Assembly: GCA_934725575.1 (NCBI GenBank)
Contig: CAKVCK010000015.1
Location: forward strand, 1 to 64,000
DNA: 64,000 nucleotides
DNA from: an uncultured Bacteroidales bacterium
GTDB taxonomy: Bacteria > Bacteroidota > Bacteroidia > Bacteroidales > UBA932
Direction: 5' to 3'
The notes under the pieces were generated by a model that worked only from the letters and a program-made list of their open reading frames with translations, was not told the origin of the DNA and did no database searches. Position numbers and translations under genes: made by a program. Positions 23,904-32,376 of the stretch are shown here, in pieces (positions within the stretch are counted from its first letter, which is position 1; each line of letters starts with the position of its first letter).

Positions 23904-26789
23904 ATGATGAAAAGATTGATTGCCGTTGCGATACTGGCTTTGGCCGCCGTCCAGACTTTCGCCGGATCTTGGGTAAGAATCAACCAGATAGGCTATCTGC
24001 CGGAGGCTACCAAAGTGGCGGTCTTTATGAGTAACGATGCCGTCCAGGTCGATGGCTTCGAGTTGATTGATGCCTTTACCGGTGAGGTCGCCTGGAGGTC
24101 AGACGCTGTGAGGCCGACAGGGGCGCTTGGGCAAATGAAGACAACCTGCCGTTTAGATTTCAGTGCCTTGAAGGCCGACGGTGCCTATTATATTAAGGTA
24201 TTGTCATCAGGAGGCGAGACTCGCTCGGAGATATTCCCGATAAATCCAAGGGTTTATGATGGTGCGGCCGATTTTGTGCTGAACTATATGCGTCAGCAGC
24301 GTTGCGGTTGGAACCCTTTCTTCAAGGACAGCTGCCACAGAAAGGATGGAATCATTGTCGGGCATCCGGATCCTAAGAAAGACAGCACTTTCCTTGACGT
24401 GACCGGAGGTTGGCACGACGCTTCGGACTGCCTTCAGTACACAACCACCTCAGCCAATGCGATTTACCAGATGATGTTCGCCTATCAGAGCAATCCGGAG
24501 GCGTTCTCGGACAATCATCTGGCTGACGGAACGCCGGGTCGGAACGGGATTCCTGACATCATTGACGAAATCTATTGGGGACTCAAATGGCTTGACAAGA
24601 TGAACCCTGAGCCGGGTGAGATGTACAATCAGATCGCGGATGACCGTGACCATGTCGGAATGCGTGTCCCGAATGACGACCAGGCTGACTATGGTTGGGG
24701 AAAAGGCGAGTACAGGCCGGTGTGGTTCTGCTCCGGTGAGCCTCAGCAGAGAGGCAAGCGTGGGGACAAGAACAAGACGACCGGAGTGGCCAGCACCGCA
24801 GGAAAGTTCGCTTCGGACTTCGCCTTTGGCGCAGAGATCCTGAAGCCTTTCTATCCTGAGTTTGCGGAGAAGATCGGTGCCAAGGCGCAGGCCGCCTACG
24901 ATGCCGGAGTAGCCAAGCCAGGTGTCTGCCAGACCGCCTCGGTGGTTTCCCCTTACATCTACGAGGAGGATAACTGGGTGGATGATATGGAGTTGGCTGC
25001 CTACGAGATGTTCCGCCGCACCGGCGACAAGAGGTACAGAACGCAGGCCATTGAATATGCCCGCCGCGAGCCGGTGACCCCTTGGATGGGAGCCGACAGC
25101 GCCCGCCACTACCAGTGGTATCCTTTTATGAATATGGGGCATTACCGCATCGCGAGGAACTTCGGCGGCAAGGTGTCAGCGGAGTTCATAAGGAACATCC
25201 GTTCGGGCATCCAGCGTGTCTATGAGCGCGGCAAGGATCATCCGTTTATGTTCGGCATTCCGGGAATATGGTGCTCGAACAATCTGACCTCGGCGATGCT
25301 GACCCAGTGCATCCTTTACCGTGAGTTGACCGGTGACACGACCTATCAGGAGATGGAAGGTGCTCTGCGTGACTGGCTTCTGGGGTGCAATCCGTGGGGT
25401 GTGAGCATGATCGTTGAGCTTCCGAAAGGTGGAATATTCCCGACCCAGCCTCATTCTTTCATCATCAATTACAAGATGGGCAACACCACCGGTGGTTTGG
25501 TTGACGGTCCTGTCTATGCAACGATATTCGGCAGCCTTCTTGGCATCCGTACCGATGGCGGAATCAACTACGAGGAGTTCCAGCCTGGCGACTTGGTTTA
25601 TCACGACAGCACGCACGACTATTCCACCAACGAGCCGACAATGGATGGCACGGCCTCGCTGACATTTCCGTTCTCTTACTATCAGCGTGAGGGAAGGGTT
25701 TGTTCGGAGGAGGCGCGCGGCGGCATTGGACCTTGCCGTCCTGTTGCTGCGCAACCCTATCCGGGCGAATGGACGGCAAAATCCAATGCTGCCGCGCTTT
25801 CCGCTGACGGAGCCGCTGAATTAACTGACGCTTCTGCCGGCAAAGTAGCAAATGCAAGTGATGGCTCTGCAACTGAAGATGCTGTTGTAAATACTGGTTC
25901 TTTTGGTGATAACTCCAAAATGAAGGAGAATATTTCCACCAAAGGCACACTGAATGAAAATCTCGGCTCTTCGGGCGAAGGCGTCGGTGGTAATGGATGC
26001 CGCGGGCCATTCACCCGGATAGGGTCGCGAAGCGATAGGCCCGCGGTGTCTATTGCCACCGACGCCCCCACCAATAATACCCAAACCGACAATAACATCT
26101 ACCAAGACGGCGGAATAATCAGAACCGACCCGTCAGTCAAGCACATAGACTTTGTGTTCACCGCCGCCGACAAGGCCGACGGAGCGGAAAGAATCATCTC
26201 GACATTGAGAAAGTACAACATCAAAGGCGGATTCTTCTTCACCGGAGAGTTCTTCGAGATGTACCCTGATGTTGTCAGAAGGCTTGTCGCCGAAGGACAT
26301 TACGTAGGAAGCCACTCCTACGGCCATCTGCTCTACGCCCCTTGGGGCGACCGGGACTCTCTTCTGGTGACAAGGCAAGAGTTCAACGAGGATATATTCA
26401 AGAGCTACAAGGTGTTGCGGGAGTTTGGCATCACAGATGCGCCGTATTTCATTCCACCTTACGAGCATTATAACGCGACAATCTCCTCCTGGGCGCGTCA
26501 GCTTGGGTTGCAGGTCATCAACTACACCCCTGGAACCCTCACCAACGGCGACTACACAACTCCAGAAATGAAGCGTTATTTCAGCAGCAAGGAGATTCTC
26601 AGCAAAATTTGGGAATATGAAAGGACGGATCCCAACGGCCTGAGCGGCCATATTATGCTGATCCATTTCGGCACGGATCCGGCCAGGACCGACAAGTTCT
26701 ACGACAAATTGCCAGGGCTGATCAGGGAGTTGCGTCGTAAGGGATATTCATTCACACCATTGAAAGACAATGATCAAGCACATCTATAA
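23904..26789 (+). CDS. GH9 endoglucanase fused to CE4 deacetylase-like domain
   Basis: A 961-residue exported enzyme: signal peptide MKRLIAVAILALAAVQTFA; CelD-type immunoglobulin-like domain (WVRINQIGYLPEATKVAVF); GH9 catalytic domain with DVTGGWHDASDCLQYTTTSA (catalytic Asp pair), and late motifs FIINYKMGNTTGGLVDGP and YSTNEPTMDGTASL; a low-complexity linker from about residue 600 to 740; and a C-terminal NodB-like domain (FVFTAADKADG in place of TFDDG, GSHSYGHLLYAPW, FIPPYEHYN). It should cleave beta-1,4-glucans, with the second domain possibly acting as an esterase. The linker carries two related palindromic DNA elements. The end overlaps metX by 20 bp. Confidence 0.88.
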   Translation: MMKRLIAVAILALAAVQTFAGSWVRINQIGYLPEATKVAVFMSNDAVQVDGFELIDAFTGEVAWRSDAVRPTGALGQMKTTCRLDFSALKADGAYYIKVLSSGGETRSEIFPINPRVYDGAADFVLNYMRQQRCGWNPFFKDSCHRKDGIIVGHPDPKKDSTFLDVTGGWHDASDCLQYTTTSANAIYQMMFAYQSNPEAFSDNHLADGTPGRNGIPDIIDEIYWGLKWLDKMNPEPGEMYNQIADDRDHVGMRVPNDDQADYGWGKGEYRPVWFCSGEPQQRGKRGDKNKTTGVASTAGKFASDFAFGAEILKPFYPEFAEKIGAKAQAAYDAGVAKPGVCQTASVVSPYIYEEDNWVDDMELAAYEMFRRTGDKRYRTQAIEYARREPVTPWMGADSARHYQWYPFMNMGHYRIARNFGGKVSAEFIRNIRSGIQRVYERGKDHPFMFGIPGIWCSNNLTSAMLTQCILYRELTGDTTYQEMEGALRDWLLGCNPWGVSMIVELPKGGIFPTQPHSFIINYKMGNTTGGLVDGPVYATIFGSLLGIRTDGGINYEEFQPGDLVYHDSTHDYSTNEPTMDGTASLTFPFSYYQREGRVCSEEARGGIGPCRPVAAQPYPGEWTAKSNAAALSADGAAELTDASAGKVANASDGSATEDAVVNTGSFGDNSKMKENISTKGTLNENLGSSGEGVGGNGCRGPFTRIGSRSDRPAVSIATDAPTNNTQTDNNIYQDGGIIRTDPSVKHIDFVFTAADKADGAERIISTLRKYNIKGGFFFTGEFFEMYPDVVRRLVAEGHYVGSHSYGHLLYAPWGDRDSLLVTRQEFNEDIFKSYKVLREFGITDAPYFIPPYEHYNATISSWARQLGLQVINYTPGTLTNGDYTTPEMKRYFSSKEILSKIWEYERTDPNGLSGHIMLIHFGTDPARTDKFYDKLPGLIRELRRKGYSFTPLKDNDQAHL
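25716..25800. repeat. palindromic element A inside GH9-CE4 linker
   Basis: A 26-bp imperfect inverted repeat (GCGCGGCGGCATTGG... against ...CCAATGCTGCCGCGC) surrounds a 31-nt loop containing ACCCTATCCGGGCGAATG. The reverse complement of this loop matches the loop of element B at about 25 of 31 positions, while the stems are unrelated. It is translated in frame as part of the linker. Confidence 0.75.
25978..26066. repeat. palindromic element B inside GH9-CE4 linker
   Basis: A 29-bp imperfect inverted repeat (GGCGTCGGTGG...CCGCGGGCC) surrounds the loop CATTCACCCGGATAGGGT followed by CGCGAAGCGATAG. Loop related to element A in the opposite orientation. In frame with the coding sequence. Confidence 0.75.
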
Positions 26790-27786
26790 GTTTGAGGGAA
26801 CGTTCGAGTTCGAGGCTGGCGGAAGCATTGACAATCTGGAGGTCGCCTACCACACGTCGCCGTCTGGATATTCACCGGATAAGAGAGTGATCTGGCTTTG
26901 CCACGCCCTGACTGCGGATTCTGATCCGGAGGGCAGTTGGTGGCCGGCTTTGGTTGGCCCCGGCAAACTGATCGACACCGAGAAATATTTCGTCATCTGC
27001 GCCAACGTCCTCGGTTCGGCCTGCGGTTCGTCAAGTCCGGCGTCAACCAATCCGAAAACCGGCAAGCCCTACTATTTCGATTTCCCTCGTGTGACCGTAC
27101 GTGACACCGTACGAGCCTTCGATCTTCTGCGCCAACATCTTGGAATAGAGAAAATTGATATGCTGGTCGGTACTTCGATGGGCGGATTCATGTCCTTTGA
27201 ATGGGCTGTGATGCGTCCTGACATATTCGGAAAGATATTCTTCATCGCCACAGGTGCCCGCGTGACCCCTTGGCTTGCCGGCTTCAATGCCGCCAGCCGC
27301 CTCGCCCTTCTCGCCGACCCGACCTTCAAGGAGCACCGTGATCTGAACGGCGGTATGGAAGGCCTCAAGGCAGCCCGAGCCATTGCCCTGCTGACCTACC
27401 GGTGCGAGGAAGGCCTATTCAAGCAGAACGAGGACAGCGATGACACCGTCTTCGCCGGCAAGGTAGGCTCCTACTACCGCCATCAGACTTCCAAGTTCGT
27501 CAAGGATTGGGACGCATATTCCTACCTCTATGTTTGTGACGAGGTTGACAGCAACAACGTTGGCCGTGGCCGTGGAGGTGTCGCCGCCGCCCTTGCACAA
27601 ATCAAGACCGACTGCACCTTCATCTGTATGTCCTCTGACGAGCTTTTCCCGCCCGAGGATATGCGCCCCCTCTCCGAACTGATCCCTGGCTCCCGTTACC
27701 ACCAGATCGAGACCCCCTACGGCCACGACGGCTTCCTGATCGAAACCGCCGCCATCGCCGAGATCCTCGCTCCGGCTCTTCCATAA
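26770..27786 (+). CDS. metX: homoserine O-acetyltransferase
   Basis: A 338-residue alpha/beta hydrolase that acylates homoserine in methionine synthesis. Typical segments are LEVAYHTSPSGYSPDKRVIWLCHALTADSD, the nucleophile elbow VGTSMGGFMSFEW (Ser136), and the catalytic Asp and His in CMSSDELFPPEDM and PYGHDGFLIE. Whether the acyl group is acetyl or succinyl cannot be settled by eye. The start lies inside the last seven codons of the GH9-CE4 gene, an odd partner; the overlap implies cotranscription. Confidence 0.9.
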   Translation: MIKHIYKFEGTFEFEAGGSIDNLEVAYHTSPSGYSPDKRVIWLCHALTADSDPEGSWWPALVGPGKLIDTEKYFVICANVLGSACGSSSPASTNPKTGKPYYFDFPRVTVRDTVRAFDLLRQHLGIEKIDMLVGTSMGGFMSFEWAVMRPDIFGKIFFIATGARVTPWLAGFNAASRLALLADPTFKEHRDLNGGMEGLKAARAIALLTYRCEEGLFKQNEDSDDTVFAGKVGSYYRHQTSKFVKDWDAYSYLYVCDEVDSNNVGRGRGGVAAALAQIKTDCTFICMSSDELFPPEDMRPLSELIPGSRYHQIETPYGHDGFLIETAAIAEILAPALP

Positions 27787-27920
27787 CGTCAACGCCTTTG
27801 ACCGGGAAGGTTGTGCGACAAGTTATGGATCGTAATCTCTTGAATGTCAGCGTAAAACTGTCTTGTCTTTAGCCGTATAAACCTAAAGATACTCCTCTAA
27901 TGCGTTGATAATCATATTTA

Positions 27921-28158
27921 AGAAGCTGTTTTGATTTGTTTGAAATGTTCTTTGAGGTGAAAGAATCTTCATTTTCTTCCCGCTTCTTCAGTCAGATAGC
28001 ACCGCTATCCTCCTTGGAAGAAGCGGTCGAACCTGAAGTTTTTCACTCTCAACCCAGCGCCCGAACCGAGAGCAATCGAACTTGTTCGGATTGCCGAGGT
28101 GAGCAGCAGGGAAAGAGCTTGCTCTTAACCTTCAAACAAACAAATCAAAACAGCTTCT
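27921..28158. mobile_element. fold-back MITE-like element, copy 2 (238 bp)
   Basis: The same 22-bp terminal inverted repeats and about 160 bp of interior as copy 1 with few changes, plus an extra segment of about 75 bp in the right arm, beginning after CACTCTCAA and ending before CCTTCAAACAAAC. The insert breaks the complete fold-back. The two copies enclose the GH9-CE4 gene and metX in direct orientation. Confidence 0.85.
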
Positions 28159-28534
28159 AAATCCTCCACGCATTTCCCTAATCTTTTTGCTCGGAGCCAT
28201 CATCACGATGGCATATGAGAATTGCCATCGTTTTAGGTCAGACAGACCAGAAACGCATCTGTTGTGATGCAATAAGGAATCGCCAGGCCTATGCTTGACC
28301 CGAGTTCGTTGAATGCCGAGGAAAGAGGTGGAAATAACACCTCGACGGTTGTTGGGGCTTGGACGGTGCGCCTCGATGGGTGGTTTTCTCGGGGGTACGA
28401 CCGAAAATGTTTCTGTTTTTTATGAATTGTATATGTTTCTTTTCGTTTTCTTCCGCCAGTAATGCCTAACTTGCGGTCGTGTTCCGGGAGGGATCGCGGG
28501 ACATTTTGACAAACAGACACGATTCACTACAACT
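28159..28534. other. gene-free region before Rpn gene
   Basis: It holds a terminator-like hairpin (ACGATGGCA/TGCCATCGT, 9-nt loop, then TTTT, 28205-28235). An open frame on the minus strand here has no promoter, no hydrophobic or domain pattern, and is not called. Otherwise nothing is seen. Confidence 0.5.
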
Positions 28535-29686
28535 ATGGAGACTTCAGAGAGAAACGGGGTCGTCAGGCGGAAAGTCGATGACCAGACTGCCATTAACCAA
28601 AGGACCATTGAGCAGGGGAATGTTGGCCAAGAGACTGCGGATGGGCGGAAAGCCGATGACCGCCCATCCGCCGTATCTGATGAGGAGCAGTACCTTAAAC
28701 GCTACCACCACTGCCGCAGGTTGATTGAGGACGACGGGCGGTTCGTCGGGATGACGGACGAGGAGAAGGATGCATACGCCCAACGTCTCGCCACGCCGGA
28801 ATATCTTGACCTAACCTGCGACTGGGCGTTCAAGTACCTGTTCCAGAACCACCCGGAACTGCTTGTCCGGCTCCTGAACGACATCCTTCAGGAGGACATC
28901 ACATCGATTGAGTTCTGGAACACTGAACTGGCGGAGGTGTCTCCACAGGACAAGAGGATACTTTTCGACCTCCTCTGCCGTACGCCTGACGGAACGATCC
29001 TTGTCGAGATGCAGAAGGCGTCGCGTTCCGACCAATGCGACCGGCTGCTTTACTACGGCTCAAGGCTTGTGACCAGACAGGTGAAACGTGGTGATGAGAA
29101 ATATGCTCTGTCTCCCGTCAAAGTCATCTGCATAATGAACTACGAGGACAATCATCCTAATTCTCCTACTGAAAAGATTTTGTACCATTATCGGCTGTTA
29201 GAGGTCGAGACGGCTGAGCCGTTCGGCGACCGGATGTCGTTCTACCTGTTGGAGTTGCCGAGGATAATGCGCTACACGGATGAATATGATAGTCCGGTCG
29301 CCGCTTGGTGCAGGATATTCAGAAATTTCAGTATATTTGCGAAGTCGAGGTCGGAGAGGGATGCGGAGTTTGACAGGCTTGAGAGGGCGATGCGTGTCAG
29401 TGGCCTTGACGACAAGGAGATTGATAATTATTTCAGCGATATGATGACAGAAAAAGAGATGCGTCCGTACATAGAAGGTGCCGAGCAACAGGGCTACCGC
29501 AAGGGCTTTGAGGCCGGAGCCGAGCAAGGCAGGGCTGAAGGCGTTGAAAAGGGCATAGAGAAAGGGATAGAGAAAGGGATAGAGAAAGTAGCCAAGTCCT
29601 TGCTGTCATTAGGCGTTCCTGTTGAGCAGATCGGAATTGCCACTGGATTGTCTCTTGAACGGATTGAGGCTTTGAAAGACAAATGA
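28535..29686 (+). CDS. Rpn/PDDEXK_2-family nuclease (transposase-like)
   Basis: A 383-residue protein of the recombination-promoting nuclease type: TCDWAFKYLFQNHPELLVRLLNDIL, IEFWNTELAEVSPQDKRILFDLLCRTPDGTILVEMQ (D...E-x-Q active site), and DQCDRLLYYGSRLVTRQVKRGD. The C-terminus has the usual charged stretch with three repeats of EKGI caused by a 12-bp tandem repeat (GGGATAGAGAAA) near 29555-29590, then a helix-turn-helix-like end (VEQIGIATGLSLERIEAL). The first 60 residues are unlike the family and may be a variable N-terminal extension. Rpn proteins act in DNA cleavage, recombination and possibly phage defence. Confidence 0.88.
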   Translation: METSERNGVVRRKVDDQTAINQRTIEQGNVGQETADGRKADDRPSAVSDEEQYLKRYHHCRRLIEDDGRFVGMTDEEKDAYAQRLATPEYLDLTCDWAFKYLFQNHPELLVRLLNDILQEDITSIEFWNTELAEVSPQDKRILFDLLCRTPDGTILVEMQKASRSDQCDRLLYYGSRLVTRQVKRGDEKYALSPVKVICIMNYEDNHPNSPTEKILYHYRLLEVETAEPFGDRMSFYLLELPRIMRYTDEYDSPVAAWCRIFRNFSIFAKSRSERDAEFDRLERAMRVSGLDDKEIDNYFSDMMTEKEMRPYIEGAEQQGYRKGFEAGAEQGRAEGVEKGIEKGIEKGIEKVAKSLLSLGVPVEQIGIATGLSLERIEALKDK

Positions 29687-29890
29687 ACCATCATTTCATT
29701 TTATGATGATGGCGGCAAGTCGCTTTAATATGTGGCAGTCTTGTCGCTGCACTTTGTCGGTATCAAAGTAGATTCAATAGCCACGGTTCTAATCTTCAAT
29801 TCTAGCCATAACCATTTTCAGTGAAGGTCACTCCAAAGTGTCAACCATTCTCAGGGAAGGTCAGTTTTCAACTCGTTGTCATAGATTTTG
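29687..29890. other. intergenic with 33-bp spaced direct repeats
   Basis: Between convergent genes. The 21-bp motif AACCATT(T/C)TCAG(T/G)GAAGGTCA occurs at 29810 and 29843, 33 bp apart. No other feature. Confidence 0.55.
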
Positions 29891-30028
29891 TTATAGCAGT
29901 CCTTCCTCTTCGTTGGGTTCGCCAGCTAATGCCAGAGCGTTATTAAAGACTGTGAAACTGCTGAGACCTAGAATGATAAGTGCCAGCAACGCAGTTAATG
30001 AACTGTCCTTAACGATTTGTATCCTCAT
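29891..30028 (-). CDS. small secreted peptide (NVEALA-like)
   Basis: Forty-five residues: a basic start, a hydrophobic segment (TALLALIILGLSSFTVF), then NNALALAGEPNEEEGLL. The NxxALA-type end of the hydrophobic part and the position behind a 6-bladed beta-propeller gene recall the small NVEALA peptides of Bacteroidetes, though the exact motif is absent. It is too short for most gene callers. Confidence rests on the clear signal-like sequence and the context. Confidence 0.5.
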   Translation of the reverse strand: MRIQIVKDSSLTALLALIILGLSSFTVFNNALALAGEPNEEEGLL

Positions 30029-30182
30029 ATAATACTAATATTAAGAGTAGATTAAACAACTTTTCGCTCACAACACTGGCCAAATAGTCAATCCTGCCAA
30101 AAAAACTATTCCGCGACTGCTGCGAGAGTTAAACCCGGCTCTCCCGTAGACTTCTTTGGACAATGTCACTCTGCCGGCTTGG

Positions 30183-31286
30183 CTATTCAAGACGTATTTT
30201 TGCCACGATGTAGTTGTCGTCCTCGCTGGTGCTGTCAAGCACTTCTGGATTCATAGTCAGCCGCCTCAAAGAGGTAGGATAACTGCTTGTCAACGAAGGG
30301 TCTAGAAGACAGTACAGCACATTATCTTTTATTTGGCAGAATGATCCGGCTAAAATGTCACTCTCAGGCTTGCCGGTCCCGAACCAAATCCATCCGCCAT
30401 CTGAATAGAGACCGCAGTACGAGATGAGATCCATCCCTTTTTGGACATTGACCTGCAACAGCCGCTTGTCCTTGTCACATAAATACCTGTTGATTGTCGC
30501 GAACTCGCTGCCAAGCAAAGCATCCATTGCGATGAATGGGTCATCCTGTTTGTAGAAGCTGTCTGGTATGGCATAATTCCCGAAATCGAACGACTGCCCG
30601 TCATACATCATCCCAGCGCTGTACACCTTGATCACATCTGAGTATGAATCCACAACAAAAACGGAATCGCTTGAAGCAGTGAATATCTGAGTTGCTGGGG
30701 TCATATTCATTACCTTCTCATCAGAAGGATAGAAAATTTTATTGGACTCGCCTGACAGCAGTGCGAAACGACCTTCGCGACCGGAACCGTAGCCATAGTA
30801 TGTCAACACTCCTTCCGATGTCAGCCAGGACATCACGCCAAGTTCAGGATTATCAACAGTCTGTGTCTTGAGAATGGTTCCATCCATAGAATAACGCAGG
30901 ATCTTTGACGGGACTGAGAACACGTAGAGGCTGCTGTCTTTGTACTGTACATCATTGATGTGGACATACTCTTCAGGACCGTTACCACGGCGGCCAATCC
31001 TGTTGGCAAAGCGTCCATCAAGAGTGTATCTGAAAATGTTTCCGTTCTGCCCGTCTATGATAACATAGGAATCCTCAGTCACAATCATATCCGCCATCGA
31101 GCCGACGAGATGTTCTTCGTCGCTCTCCAGCGCCAGCAAGTAAACTGACTTTGCCACTTTTGACAATGGCGTTATCGAGTTGTTGAATTCCACATTGACA
31201 CGATCTGACGAAGGCGCTTTGTCCCTTCCGCAACCAATCGCAGCCAGAGCGGCTGCAAGGCACAAAACAGTTTTGATTGTTTTCAT
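30183..31286 (-). CDS. 6-bladed beta-propeller lipoprotein
   Basis: A 367-residue lipoprotein: MKTIKTVLCLAAALAAIGC is a lipoprotein signal with the modified Cys at residue 19. The rest has repeated propeller blades (VIIDGQNGNIFRYTLDGRFANRIGRRGNGPEEYVHINDVQY; LYVFSVPSKILRYSMDGTILKTQ), the pattern of the BF2992/DUF5128-like family found with NVEALA peptides. The segment RRGNGPEEY is typical. An upstream ATG eight codons earlier is rejected, as it adds a tail before the signal peptide. Function unknown; probably binds a peptide or surface ligand. Confidence 0.85.
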   Translation of the reverse strand: MKTIKTVLCLAAALAAIGCGRDKAPSSDRVNVEFNNSITPLSKVAKSVYLLALESDEEHLVGSMADMIVTEDSYVIIDGQNGNIFRYTLDGRFANRIGRRGNGPEEYVHINDVQYKDSSLYVFSVPSKILRYSMDGTILKTQTVDNPELGVMSWLTSEGVLTYYGYGSGREGRFALLSGESNKIFYPSDEKVMNMTPATQIFTASSDSVFVVDSYSDVIKVYSAGMMYDGQSFDFGNYAIPDSFYKQDDPFIAMDALLGSEFATINRYLCDKDKRLLQVNVQKGMDLISYCGLYSDGGWIWFGTGKPESDILAGSFCQIKDNVLYCLLDPSLTSSYPTSLRRLTMNPEVLDSTSEDDNYIVAKIRLE

Positions 31287-31365
31287 TTTGAAGTTTGGCT
31301 GAATCAACATAATGTTTATACTGACTTATTAGTGACCCTACGCAACAAATTAGGCAAAATATTTC

Positions 31366-31783
31366 GGAACTATGCACTTTAGGCTTGCTCCGAATCCCTT
31401 CGGTAACACTTTCGGCCTCTTTTGCTCCTCAAGAGTGCAGCCTGCACTCTTGGGAAACGTTTCTTCCACTTTTCGTCTCCCGAGGGTGCTGCCGAGCATT
31501 CATTGGAGACATTATTCCCTTTGTCACTTCAGAAAGGCTATCCGGCACGCGCACGAAGACTTCTTCTGCACTTTTGGGATGCATATACGCCTCTTTTCGT
31601 TCCCGGATGGTGTCGGATGGCTCTGTTGAGTAACGTTTGCCCTCATTTTTGTCTCTGAAAAGCTTGATAGTGAGAGGCTATGGTATTCATTGATGTCCGC
31701 GACCATCCACTTTTGGCTTGCAATCCATAACAATGCCACGTAAATATGCCTTTACTACGAGCAAGCCTAAAGTGCATAATTCC
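31366..31783. mobile_element. 418-bp element with 25-bp terminal inverted repeats
   Basis: GGAA(C/T)TATGCACTTTAGGCTT then GCTC starts at 31366 and its complement ends at 31783, with 24 of 25 matches. The interior has several short hairpins (AAGAGTGCA/TGCACTCTT) and T-rich direct motifs (CTCTTTTGCTCC, CACTTTTCGTCTCC, CTCTTTTCGTTCC) but codes for no protein, although all three plus-strand frames are open for 200 bp or more. It is placed between two genes of the propeller locus and looks like a non-autonomous MITE. No clear target duplication. Confidence 0.75.
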
Positions 31784-31791
31784 TAAATAAT

Positions 31792-32376
31792 TTATGGATT
31801 CAAAGTATAATCGCCCAATTTCTTAGAGAGATGCTCAAAATAATACTCTGTAGATATGTCTGAATATTTTGATGTAATCATAATGTTAGAAATATCAGCC
31901 CCTCTTGATAAAAAATAAATGATTTTTTCTGAATAACGCCAATAGTCATCTGTAAGCGTTTCCAAAGAATACGCATTTATTGATAAATTCAAGTCACGAG
32001 AGAACAAGGCTCTTGTATCTTTTAGTCTGTAATCCGGCACTAAAATTTGGCACTTGACAAGTCCTGTCTTTGCGAATTTTTCAAATAGAAGAGACTCTCT
32101 GTCCAGGCACGCCGAGCAAGGTGACGCCGGAATTACCATAAACATTTGCGGGTCAAAGTTGAGAGATAACCCCTCATCGTCAAGCAGACCGTGAATTAGA
32201 TCATTGTCAACATCAGTAATATCGTTGAGAACTTCCTCGATTCTACCTTGACGCTCCTGAAACATAGACGAAGTCTTCTGGTAATCTTTAAGTATACGCA
32301 TTAGACCTATAATAAGGAAGATATCAACGAAGACAAATACGAAGGTGATTACTTTCCAAAAACTATCTTTTCTCAT
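31792..32376 (-). CDS. membrane-anchored CxxC protein, unknown
   Basis: A 194-residue protein with one N-terminal transmembrane segment (about residues 8-27) and a soluble part on the periplasmic side with PASPCSACLDRESLLFEKFA, a C-x-x-C motif followed by a helix as in thioredoxin-like folds. The rest (VKCQILVPDYRLKDTRALF) could complete such a fold. It overlaps the preceding lipoprotein gene by 14 bp. Likely a thioredoxin-like partner in the secreted peptide locus, where TlpA-type proteins are usual; not certain. Confidence 0.65.
   Translation of the reverse strand: MRKDSFWKVITFVFVFVDIFLIIGLMRILKDYQKTSSMFQERQGRIEEVLNDITDVDNDLIHGLLDDEGLSLNFDPQMFMVIPASPCSACLDRESLLFEKFAKTGLVKCQILVPDYRLKDTRALFSRDLNLSINAYSLETLTDDYWRYSEKIIYFLSRGADISNIMITSKYSDISTEYYFEHLSKKLGDYTLNP

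Noticed and set aside
28233..28520. A 95-residue ORF on the minus strand before the Rpn gene
   Set aside because: No promoter, no hydrophobic or domain pattern, and unusual composition.
28535..29686. Complete insertion sequence around the Rpn-type gene
   Set aside because: No terminal inverted repeats or target duplication bracket this gene; the fold-back element upstream belongs to another family.
31372..31658. Coding region of the 418-bp element
   Set aside because: All three plus-strand frames are open at once, an effect of composition; none has a recognisable protein pattern.
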